Shown: positions 1-5,623 of the stretch, in pieces
Layout: every line of letters begins with the position of its first letter
Numbering within the stretch: position 1 is the first letter of the stretch
Source: Candidatus Terrybacteria bacterium RIFCSPLOWO2_01_FULL_58_14
GTDB taxonomy: Bacteria; Patescibacteriota; Minisyncoccia; Terrybacterales; 2-01-FULL-58-14
Reading direction: 5' to 3'
DNA: 7,909 nt
Assembly (NCBI GenBank): GCA_001824745.1
Contig: MHSZ01000011.1
Coordinates: forward strand, 2,121-10,029
Notes under the pieces: model-generated
The model's input: only the letters and a program-made list of their open reading frames with translations
What the model was told of the DNA's origin: nothing
Database searches by the model: none
Translations under genes and position numbers: made by a program

Positions 1-251
1 CGTGGAATCTTTTTATTGCCGAGGGGATTCTTTCCGGAGTAAAGAAACGCAAGAAGGGGAAGGTCGTGGTTGCGGAAAAAACGGCTGCCAAAGAAGCGGA
101 AAGTCCTCAAGCCGCCGTTCCACCCGCAACAAGCGTCGTGGTGGAGGAAACGGCAGAGGAAACCCCTGGCGAGGAAATGCCGCCCTCTTTGCAAGAATCA
201 GCGGAAGCACCCGCAGGGGCAAGCGCCGGCGAAGTTGACAATAAAGAATGA
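1..251 (+). CDS. rpsP: 30S ribosomal protein S16, C-terminal part (gene runs off the left edge)
   Basis: Reading from base 3, 82 residues are visible before the TGA stop at 249-251; the start lies outside the window. The first residues (WNLFIAEGILSGVKK) resemble the conserved C-terminal end of S16, where a hydrophobic NLL-type segment is followed by EG-I-G-K. S16 is a small-subunit protein that binds 16S rRNA and helps 30S assembly. After about residue 20 the protein continues as a tail of roughly 60 residues rich in Ala, Glu and Pro, an acidic low-complexity extension of a kind known from Patescibacteria S16 proteins and probably disordered. The next genes are khpA and trmD, the classical companions of rpsP, which supports the call. 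The main uncertainty is that only the end of the domain is visible. A promoter for the next gene overlaps the end of this one. Confidence 0.72.
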   Translation, partial: WNLFIAEGILSGVKKRKKGKVVVAEKTAAKEAESPQAAVPPATSVVVEETAEETPGEEMPPSLQESAEAPAGASAGEVDNKE

Positions 252-263
252 AAGTGCTATAAC
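235..263 (+). promoter_or_regulatory. Promoter for khpA, overlapping the rpsP stop codon
   Basis: TTGACA at 235-240 and TATAAC at 258-263 are separated by exactly 17 bp, and a TGC at 255-257 gives an extended -10. Transcription would start near 270, leaving a leader of about 150 nt before khpA. The -35 box lies inside the last codons of rpsP. No terminator is visible between the two genes, so khpA can probably also be read from upstream. Confidence 0.72.
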
Positions 264-302
264 CTAAAAGGTGCGATAGGCAGCGAGTAGCGGGTAAGGT
301 AC

Positions 303-363
303 TCCCGCTGCATGCGGGATGCTCAATTTCGTAATCTGTCCGACGGGCGCGCAGGCGAAATTG
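303..363 (-). repeat. Nested two-hairpin palindromic element, copy 1 (khpA leader)
   Basis: Two adjacent hairpins: TCCCGC/GCGGGA (303-308 with 314-319), then an outer stem CAATTTCG/CGAAATTG (324-331 with 356-363) enclosing a smaller G+C-rich fold. Read on the minus strand it has the same order and similar bases as the copy just upstream of trmD, including the ATGCTC link between the hairpins. It occupies most of the khpA 5' leader, so it would be transcribed and folded in that mRNA. Confidence 0.6.
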
Positions 364-419
364 GCAAAGGTCGGCGCTGGTTCCTCTGCACAGACAATAC
401 TGAACGAAAGCATGATCGT

Positions 420-770
420 ATGGCAGAACTTCCTGAGGATACGGATTTCCTCGAGTACGTCGTGAAGGCGATCGTCGATCACCCTGATGATGTGAAAGTA
501 GGGAGGACCGTCGATGAAATGGGCGTGTTACTCACGCTCAAGGTCCACCCCGAAGACATGGGTGAGGTGATCGGTCGAAGCGGCAATACCGCGAAATCTC
601 TCCGGACGCTCCTGCGCATCGTGGGTCTTCGGCGTAACGCTCGGGTGAATCTCAAGATTGAAGAGCCCGAAGGCGGCCGGGTCTCACGTCCACGCAGCGA
701 TGCCCCGGCGGCAACGGCCGCGTCCGCCGATGATGTCCAAAATGTGGTGGATGAGTTGAAAAGCGAGTAA
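420..770 (+). CDS. khpA: KH-domain RNA-binding protein KhpA
   Basis: A protein of 116 residues with one KH domain. Residues 44-66 (PEDMGEVIGRSGNTAKSLR) carry the GxxG loop as GRSG (52-55), which contacts the RNA backbone in KH domains. KhpA proteins are small cytoplasmic RNA chaperones; in Gram-positive bacteria the family works with KhpB in cell-division and cell-wall control. Family members are usually about 75-85 residues, and the extra length here is a C-terminal tail after residue 86, rich in Ala, Ser and Asp. The frame stays open back to an ATG at 312, but that ATG lies inside a repeat hairpin and the extra residues do not look like a KH domain, so ATG 420 is preferred. It has no clear Shine-Dalgarno. 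The position between rpsP and trmD is typical for khpA. Confidence 0.87.
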   Translation: MAELPEDTDFLEYVVKAIVDHPDDVKVGRTVDEMGVLLTLKVHPEDMGEVIGRSGNTAKSLRTLLRIVGLRRNARVNLKIEEPEGGRVSRPRSDAPAATAASADDVQNVVDELKSE

Positions 771-791
771 TACGCTCGATCTTGACGCGCG

Positions 792-834
792 GAAACGCCC
801 CGTTCGCCACTTGGCGGCACGGGGCGTTTCATTT
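792..834 (+). terminator. Terminator after khpA
   Basis: A perfect 12-bp stem, GAAACGCCCCGT (792-803) with ACGGGGCGTTTC (819-830), encloses a small inner hairpin CGCC/GGCG. It is followed by ATTT only, so the U-tract is short, although the 3' arm itself ends in GTTTC. It lies 21 bp after the khpA stop and separates khpA from trmD. Confidence 0.68.
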
Positions 835-835
835 C

Positions 836-900
836 CAAGTTCGCCCGCGAGCTTCGCGAGCGGATGCGAACTTGAGAACCCTGAGCCGCGTCGAAGGGTT
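836..900 (+). repeat. Nested two-hairpin palindromic element, copy 2
   Basis: Outer stem CAAGTTCGC/GCGAACTTG (836-844 with 866-874) around an inner CCGC/GCGG stem, then a second hairpin AACCCT/AGGGTT (877-882 with 895-900). The second hairpin contains the CCTGAG...TCGAAGG motif, which I recall as a common short palindrome in many bacterial and metagenomic genomes. It lies directly after the khpA terminator. Confidence 0.65.
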
Positions 901-908
901 TCCATCCA

Positions 909-926
909 TGGTAAAATCGAGTGGAG
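909..926 (+). promoter_or_regulatory. Possible extended -10 promoter and Shine-Dalgarno of the old trmD start
   Basis: TGGTAAAAT at 909-917 matches an extended -10 (TAAAAT with TGG before it), but no convincing -35 lies upstream. GGAG at 923-926 is 9 nt before the ATG at 936, a good Shine-Dalgarno distance. If real, this promoter drives transcription through the duplicated start and on into trmD, which otherwise has no visible promoter after the khpA terminator. Confidence 0.38.
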
Positions 927-935
927 ATGAGGATT

Positions 936-1019
936 ATGCATCGTTTCGACATCGTTACAATTTTTGCCAAATTCGCCCGCGCAAAGCGCGGATGCGAATT
1001 TGAGCATCCCGAGCGCTAG
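936..1019 (+). pseudogene. Truncated, diverged copy of the trmD 5' end (27-codon remnant)
   Basis: ATG at 936 opens a frame beginning MHRFDIVTIF, which matches the start of TrmD (MIRFDILTIF at 1034) in 8 of 10 residues. The DNA of the two copies differs in many places, mostly at third codon positions, so they look like two separately evolved coding starts rather than a fresh duplication. After codon 11 the frame runs into palindromic repeat copy 3 and stops at TAG 1017-1019. It is not in frame with trmD. It has a better Shine-Dalgarno than the working trmD start. It could be a relic of an older trmD disrupted by the repeat, or a short leader ORF translated ahead of trmD. Confidence 0.55.
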
Positions 1020-1026
1020 CGCGGGA
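968..1026 (+). repeat. Nested two-hairpin palindromic element, copy 3
   Basis: Outer stem CAAATTCGC/GCGAATTTG (968-976 with 994-1002) and inner stem CCGCGC-AAA-GCGCGG (977-991), followed by a second hairpin TCCC...GGGA (1007-1026) around GCGCTAGCGC. It sits between the two copies of the trmD start and ends 7 nt before the trmD ATG. The GGGA of its last stem is the only Shine-Dalgarno-like sequence for trmD, so folding of the repeat could hide the ribosome binding site. Confidence 0.7.
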
Positions 1027-1033
1027 CTACATT

Positions 1034-1786
1034 ATGATTCGATTCGATATATTGACCATTTTCCCAGAGGTTGTTGAACCGTATCTCAGTACTTCTATCC
1101 TCAAGCGTGCACAGGAGAAGCGCCTTGTGAAGTTTTCGATTCACAATCTCCGTCGCTGGACGGCGGATTCGCATCGTACCGTAGACGACAAGCCCTACGG
1201 CGGCGGTCCGGGGATGATTATGAAAGTGGAGCCGATCTTCAAGGCAGTATCTGCTCTGAAGAACTCCAAAGTCCGAAGATCAAATGCCAAATCAAATCCA
1301 AAATCAAAAACAAGGGTGATTCTCTTGTCCGCGAGCGGGAAACCGCTTACGCAGCGCGTTGCGGAACAGTGCGCACGGCGTTATCAACGGATCGTCCTGA
1401 TCTGTGGCCGTTACGAAGGCGTCGATCATCGCGTGGCACAGTACGTTGCGGACGAGGAGCTTTCGATCGGACCCTATGTGCTCACCGGCGGAGAGATTCC
1501 CGCAATGGCGGTTGTTGACGCGGTTACGCGTTTGGTGCCGGGGGTGATACGGAAGGAGTCGTTAGAAGAGGAGTCGTTTTCGCTTGGTTGGCGTCCCGAA
1601 CCAGACCCCGCTTCGGCGGGGACGGTTCAGGGCGAGTACCCGCAGTACACCCGTCCCGAAGTGTTTTATCCAAACCTCAAAAAGAAGGGTACAGCGTGGC
1701 GTGTTCCCAAAATATTGTTGTCCGGCGACCACCGCCGCATTGTCGCGTGGCGAGCGCAACATATGCGAGGCGCGAAGAAGCATTGA
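1034..1786 (+). CDS. trmD: tRNA (guanine-N1-)-methyltransferase TrmD
   Basis: A protein of 250 residues. TrmD transfers a methyl group from S-adenosylmethionine to N1 of G37 in tRNAs with a G at position 36, which prevents +1 frameshifting; it is a cytoplasmic SPOUT-class dimer with a knotted cofactor site. Recognisable motifs are HRTVDDKPYGGGPGM (47-61), ICGRYEGVDHRV (123-134), SIGPYVLTGGE (144-154), YPQYTRPEV (202-210) and LLSGDH (228-233). Glu201 stands where the catalytic Asp occurs in E. coli-type enzymes; Glu there is a variant I recall in other TrmDs. Two stretches look inserted: residues 77-93, encoded by 7-bp repeats, and about 188-200, encoded by a palindrome. Neither breaks the frame and all core motifs are present, so the gene is probably active. 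ATG 1034 is chosen because MIRFDILTIFPE is the usual N-terminus. The stop overlaps the next promoter. Confidence 0.96.
   Translation: MIRFDILTIFPEVVEPYLSTSILKRAQEKRLVKFSIHNLRRWTADSHRTVDDKPYGGGPGMIMKVEPIFKAVSALKNSKVRRSNAKSNPKSKTRVILLSASGKPLTQRVAEQCARRYQRIVLICGRYEGVDHRVAQYVADEELSIGPYVLTGGEIPAMAVVDAVTRLVPGVIRKESLEEESFSLGWRPEPDPASAGTVQGEYPQYTRPEVFYPNLKKKGTAWRVPKILLSGDHRRIVAWRAQHMRGAKKH
1262..1305 (+). repeat. Degenerate 7-bp tandem repeat inside trmD
   Basis: Successive heptamers AACTCCA, AAGTCCG, AAGATCA, AATGCCA and AATCAAA-TCCAAAA follow a consensus close to AAnTCCA. They encode the basic, low-complexity residues 77-91 of TrmD, in a loop where E. coli TrmD is about 10 residues shorter. Base use (A/C-rich, almost no T or G) differs sharply from the rest of the gene. 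Confidence 0.6.
1595..1632 (+). repeat. Palindromic element inside the trmD coding sequence
   Basis: A perfect inner hairpin CCCCGC-TTCG-GCGGGG (1606-1621) is nested inside GAACC/GGTTC (1598-1602 with 1624-1628) and CCC/GGG (1595-1597 with 1630-1632). It encodes TrmD residues near 188-200, an extra segment just before the conserved YPQYTRPEV motif. The nested design, with a short unequal internal loop, resembles the intergenic elements in this window. No U-tract follows, so it is not a terminator. Confidence 0.6.
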
Positions 1787-1810
1787 CAAAACTATATCTT
1801 GTGGTAGTTT
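1783..1810 (+). promoter_or_regulatory. Promoter for the HAD hydrolase gene, overlapping the trmD stop
   Basis: TTGACA at 1783-1788 overlaps the trmD stop (TGA 1784-1786). The best -10 is TAGTTT at 1805-1810, 16 bp downstream and preceded by TGTGG; TTTATT at 1808-1813 is an alternative with a long spacer. The leader would be about 30 nt. The -35 is perfect and the -10 is weak. Confidence 0.55.
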
Positions 1811-1845
1811 ATTCGTGCACATTGTGAACAGAAAGCAGGAGAATA

Positions 1846-2550
1846 ATGCTCAACGCGGTGATATTCGATGTCGGGGGTACGCTCGGGCACGGCTTTGGTC
1901 GATTCGAGCGGATTCATGAGGAGATCATAGCCGAACGACCGGCGCTTCGAAAATTTCTCAATAAGATTCTCGAACAGTTTCGCGCAACGCGCGCTCGCGA
2001 TCTTGTGACGCTCGAGCAGCACACGTTCACGGAAGTGTTTCTTGCTGTTGCCAACGAACAGCAGCCCGCTACCTCCGGAGCACATCTTTGGGAACTCCAT
2101 GATCGCATCGTCAATATGCACATGGAGAGTTCCGAGCTCTTTCCAGAAACTGTGGGTGTTCTCGAAACGCTGCGCACCATGGGGTTGGGCATGGGGATTA
2201 TTTCCAATGTGTCCTTCCCGGGCCGCTACTACGAACGCACGCTCGCCAATTGGCGCATTCGACAGTACTTTTCGGTGCAAGTGTGGTCGAGCGAGGAAAA
2301 GATGCGAAAGCCGCACGGCGAAATCTTCCACCGGGCACTGGACGCGATGGGTGTTGCTCCCGAGCACGCACTTTACGTCGGCGATACCGTGGATCGCGAC
2401 GTCGTAGGCGCCAAGCGCGCCAGAATACCCGTGGTGCTTGTCGACCGTAAGGGAAGGCACGCGCCTGGAAAGGGCGTCCAGCCCGATTGGGTGATCCCCG
2501 ATCTTCGCGGTCTCATCCCGATCGTCGCGTCACTCCGCGAGGAGCCCTAA
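1846..2550 (+). CDS. HAD-family hydrolase
   Basis: A protein of 234 residues with the haloacid dehalogenase fold. Motif I is FDVGGTL with the nucleophile Asp8. The second Asp usual in phosphatases (DxD) is Gly10, a variant that occurs in this superfamily but removes the usual acid/base residue. Motif II is Ser120 (IISNVS), motif III Lys155 (RKPHGEIF), and motif IV YVGDTVDRDVVGA has Asp180 and Asp185. Residues 15-100 between motifs I and II fit a helical cap domain. The C-terminal half, with motifs III and IV close together, resembles the phosphoglycolate phosphatase/2-haloacid dehalogenase group of small-molecule phosphatases, but the substrate cannot be read from the sequence. AGGAG at 1837-1841 precedes the ATG. 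The gene has its own promoter and a terminator, so it appears to be a single-gene unit. Confidence 0.9.
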   Translation: MLNAVIFDVGGTLGHGFGRFERIHEEIIAERPALRKFLNKILEQFRATRARDLVTLEQHTFTEVFLAVANEQQPATSGAHLWELHDRIVNMHMESSELFPETVGVLETLRTMGLGMGIISNVSFPGRYYERTLANWRIRQYFSVQVWSSEEKMRKPHGEIFHRALDAMGVAPEHALYVGDTVDRDVVGAKRARIPVVLVDRKGRHAPGKGVQPDWVIPDLRGLIPIVASLREEP

Positions 2551-2556
2551 AAACGC

Positions 2557-2585
2557 GCCCCCGCCTTTGTCGGGGGCTTTGTTTT
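2557..2585 (+). terminator. Terminator after the HAD hydrolase gene
   Basis: Stem GCCCCCG (2557-2563) with CGGGGGC (2571-2577), a 7-nt loop, then TTTGTTTT. It starts 6 bp after the stop codon. It separates the protein genes from the rRNA promoter that follows almost immediately. Confidence 0.85.
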
Positions 2586-2589
2586 GGCC

Positions 2590-2618
2590 TTGACAGGCAT
2601 TTGACTCGCCCCTACAAT
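2590..2618 (+). promoter_or_regulatory. Promoter of the 16S rRNA transcription unit
   Basis: TTGACA at 2590-2595 and TACAAT at 2613-2618 have a spacer of exactly 17 bp, the best promoter match in the window. Transcription from about 2625 would include the upstream strand of the 16S processing stem (2823-2848), as required. Confidence 0.8.
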
Positions 2619-2822
2619 GCTCATGCGTATGTGACGGATGTATTGACAGCGCGAGCCCCAAAGACGCCGGGGCAAGAAGATCCGCCGTGAGGAATGCTCC
2701 TTCAGGGCGGCGATTGTTTGGAAAGACCATTGAAAAACGACCGACAACGAACGACGCACACTAATAACGAGCGGTTTGTGGTGGGCGGCGTGTTCTTGGT
2801 CGGCGCCGAAAGGCGTAAAGAC

Positions 2823-2848
2823 GATTGATCTACTTGTGCTACTTTTCC
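2823..2848 (+). other. 16S processing stem, 5' strand
   Basis: Bases 2823-2844 pair with 4907-4928 in the trailer: 13 consecutive Watson-Crick pairs (ACTTGTGCTACTT with its complement), then one G-U and more pairs with a single mismatch. After a 3-nt bulge, TTCC (2845-2848) pairs with GGAA (4900-4903). Such leader-trailer helices bring the two ends of pre-16S rRNA together for RNase III in known operons. Confidence 0.75.
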
Positions 2849-2976
2849 AATTTCGCCTCCGATTACGATCGGAGCTGCGAAATTGCGAACCCCGTACCGT
2901 CCTGAGTTTATCGAAGGACTGGTGCGGGGCGATTTCCGAAATTTGCCCGCGAGCAAAGCCCGGAGGTGCGATTTCG
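2848..2976 (+). repeat. Nested palindromic element, copy 4 (three hairpins, rRNA leader)
   Basis: Hairpin one: CAATTTCGC/GCGAAATTG (2848-2856 with 2877-2885) around the perfect inner stem CTCCGAT-TACG-ATCGGAG. Hairpin two (2890-2929): CCCCG/CGGGG, then ACC/GGT, then GTCCT/AGGAC around GAGTTTATCG. Hairpin three (2937-2976): another degraded copy of hairpin one (CGAAAT...ATTTCG). It looks like a stacked or twice-inserted version of the element near khpA and trmD. Confidence 0.65.
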
Positions 2977-3002
2977 CGCCATCGGTTTTGCCTAAGGCAA
3001 GT

Positions 3003-4577
<1,575 letters not shown>

Positions 4578-4699
4578 CTAGGGAGTTTCTACTCTGTAGA
4601 AGCAGTGCGCACACAAAGTCCGTGTCGTGCGTGATCGATCCGATGTTCATCGGATCGCCCACAAACCTCGGGCGTGCCGCTGTTTCCTAGAAGGTCGAA

Positions 4700-4799
4700 C
4701 ACCGTTGCTTCGCAACGGAATCTCGAATCTCGAAGCTCGAATCTCTAAATCTTTTTAGAGATTAGGGTTTAGGATTTAGAGTTTCCGCCGAAGGCGGTG
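4700..4799 (+). repeat. Second heptamer-built palindrome, in the 16S trailer
   Basis: Same architecture as the element in 16S helix 10. A small hairpin (CCGTTGC-TTC-GCAACGG, 4702-4718) leads into four 7-bp units GAATCTC (one is GAAGCTC; 4718-4745). After a 4-nt loop the complementary 33-nt arm (4754-4786) has units TTTAGAG, ATTAGGG, TTTAGGA, TTTAGAG, and a matching small hairpin CCGCC-GAA-GGCGG closes it (4785-4797). Confidence 0.8.
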
Positions 4800-4899
4800 G
4801 ATAGCGTGTTAGTCGATGTACGTACAAAACTCGACTCTTCAACGGTTTCTGCGGGGACAAAGGATCACCCCGGCCAACAGAGCCGTCGTCGTATGTCCG

Positions 4900-4928
4900 G
4901 GAATCGAAGTAGCACAAGTGGATGAATC
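4900..4928 (+). other. 16S processing stem, 3' strand
   Basis: This strand is complementary to the leader at 2823-2848. It is followed 94 bp downstream by a near-identical second copy of its 17-nt core (5006-5022) that could pair with the same leader strand. Confidence 0.75.
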
Positions 4929-5022
4929 TACTCCCAAACCAGAGTTCGCTTTGCGAACGCGGTTTGGGGCAGTCCCGCACCGTGCGCATAGCGTTCTGGT
5001 GCGGGGCACAAGTGGATTAATC
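4912..5022 (+). repeat. 17-bp direct repeats flanking a double hairpin
   Basis: GCACAAGTGGATGAATC (4912-4928) and GCACAAGTGGATTAATC (5006-5022) differ at one base. Between them are two strong hairpins: CCCAAACC/GGTTTGGG (4933-4940 with 4961-4968) around GTTCGC-TTT-GCGAAC, and CCCGCACC/GGTGCGGG (4974-4981 with 4998-5005). The arrangement resembles a palindromic element inserted with duplication of its target. Confidence 0.7.
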
Positions 5023-5046
5023 AGCTTGCCCTGAAGGGGCCTGAGG

Positions 5047-5082
5047 AAAAACGCCCGCGTCTTTTTTGGCGCGGGTGTTTTT
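5047..5082 (+). terminator. Terminator of the 16S rRNA unit
   Basis: A 13-bp stem, AAAAACGCCCGCG (5047-5059) with CGCGGGTGTTTTT (5070-5082), containing one G-T pair and a 10-nt loop. The T-run is part of the stem. This strong terminator ends the unit without a 23S gene. Confidence 0.87.
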
Positions 5083-5145
5083 CATTCAGATCACTATTGT
5101 TGCGGGATTCGTCTTGTGGCAGAGTGGTTGGGGACAAAGAAACCT

Positions 5146-5556
5146 ATGAAGCTCACGCTTATTCTCTCGATGCGCCATAAGGACCATGCGATTGAGGTCG
5201 CGCAGAAGCTGGAAGAACTTGGCCACGAGGTCAAGGTTCCGATGGATAGCATCAAGGAGTTGAAAGAGAAGGAAGTTCTCGATGAGCCGACGATGATTCG
5301 TATTCACCAGTGGCTTGTCTACTCGTGGATCGACCGCGCAATCCCTTGGGCGGATGCCGTGCTTATCATCAACAAAGGTCATCCGGAACAGGAATCCTAT
5401 ATCGGTGCCAACACCTGGGCAGAGTTTGGCGCGGCGGTGAGTCACCGAAAGAGGATCTACTCGCTCTACGAATACGGCAAGCAAGAAGAACTGAGTGCGC
5501 TCAAAATCCCGATCGTGGGAGGCATCGAGGCGCTGGGCCAACATTTCACCGCATGA
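5146..5556 (+). CDS. Nucleoside 2-deoxyribosyltransferase-like protein
   Basis: A protein of 136 residues. The N-terminus MKLTLILSMRHKDHAIEVAQ, then LEELGHEVKVP (22-32), WADAVLIIN (68-76) and YIGANTWAEFGAA (85-97) follow the layout of small Rossmann-like proteins of the nucleoside 2-deoxyribosyltransferase/TIR-related superfamily: first beta strand with a small-residue loop, an Asp after the middle strand, and a Glu in an NTxxE-G helix. In true deoxyribosyltransferases a Glu at about that point is the nucleophile (here perhaps Glu93), but whether this protein exchanges bases or cleaves nucleosides is not proven. Similar short proteins are common in Parcubacteria genomes. ATG 5146 is preferred over GTG 5116 because the beta strand begins there. 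Only a weak promoter-like sequence (TTGTTG at 5097, CAGAGT at 5120) precedes it. Confidence 0.68.
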   Translation: MKLTLILSMRHKDHAIEVAQKLEELGHEVKVPMDSIKELKEKEVLDEPTMIRIHQWLVYSWIDRAIPWADAVLIINKGHPEQESYIGANTWAEFGAAVSHRKRIYSLYEYGKQEELSALKIPIVGGIEALGQHFTA

Positions 5557-5560
5557 CGCA

Positions 5561-5586
5561 ACCGGCGCCCCGAGTGGGGCGCCGGT
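5561..5586. repeat. Perfect G+C-rich hairpin between convergent genes
   Basis: ACCGGCGCCCC (5561-5571) with GGGGCGCCGGT (5576-5586) and a GAGT loop, 11 perfect pairs. No T-tract follows on the + strand. It may help the next hairpin stop transcription, or be another small palindrome. Confidence 0.6.
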
Positions 5587-5590
5587 GCGC

Positions 5591-5623
5591 AAAACCGCCA
5601 CGCTTATCGCGCGGCGGTTTTTT
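5591..5623. terminator. Shared bidirectional terminator of the convergent genes
   Basis: AAAACCGCC (5591-5599) pairs with GGCGGTTTT (5613-5621), with a further CGC/GCG pair inside. TTTTTT on the + strand serves the deoxyribosyltransferase-like gene. On the minus strand the stem ends in TTTT, and its loop contains the stop codon (TAA, 5604-5606) of the ABC transporter gene. Confidence 0.8.

Larger units (their letters stand above)
2619..3002 (+). other. 16S rRNA leader (about 380 nt, no gene)
   Basis: No convincing coding frame is present. The region holds small hairpins, including CGCC-GAAA-GGCG with a GNRA loop (2804-2815), then the 5' strand of the processing stem (2823-2848), then a triple-hairpin repeat (2848-2976). 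The leader is long for a bacterial 16S unit, and repeat insertion accounts for about a third of it. Confidence 0.6.
4578..5046 (+). other. 16S trailer / spacer without tRNA or 23S rRNA (about 470 nt)
   Basis: The region is highly structured and has no supported ORF or tRNA. First comes a closed domain in which TTCTAGG (4576-4582) pairs with CCTAGAA (4686-4692), containing hairpins TTCTAC/GTAGAA (4587-4601) and the perfect CGATCCGAT-GTTC-ATCGGATCG (4636-4657). Next come the heptamer palindrome (4700-4799), a small hairpin AGTCGA/TCGACT (4811-4836), the processing-stem strand (4900-4928) and a double hairpin between direct repeats (4912-5022). No start of 23S rRNA is seen before the terminator. 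Confidence 0.65.

Noticed and set aside
312..419. Longer N-terminus for KhpA starting at ATG 312
   Set aside because: The extension is encoded by the palindromic repeat and leader, and the KH family starts near residue 420's Met.
1606..1621. Terminator hairpin in trmD
   Set aside because: The GC hairpin with TTCG loop has no following T-run and the frame continues through conserved TrmD motifs.
2643..2671. Second TTGACA in the rRNA leader
   Set aside because: No AT-rich -10 box at 15-19 bp downstream; the sequence there is G+C-rich.
4718..4781. CRISPR array or telomere-like repeat (TTTAGGG units)
   Set aside because: Units are 7 bp, with no spacers and in inverted arms inside an rRNA unit; resemblance to plant telomere repeats is likely coincidental.
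4800..5046. tmRNA, RNase P RNA, SRP RNA or the start of 23S in the trailer
   Set aside because: None of the conserved core sequences of these RNAs can be found on either strand.
5111..5140. tRNA-like start (GGCAGAGTGGTTGGGG)
   Set aside because: Only a D-arm-like string; no anticodon arm, T-arm or acceptor partner is present downstream.
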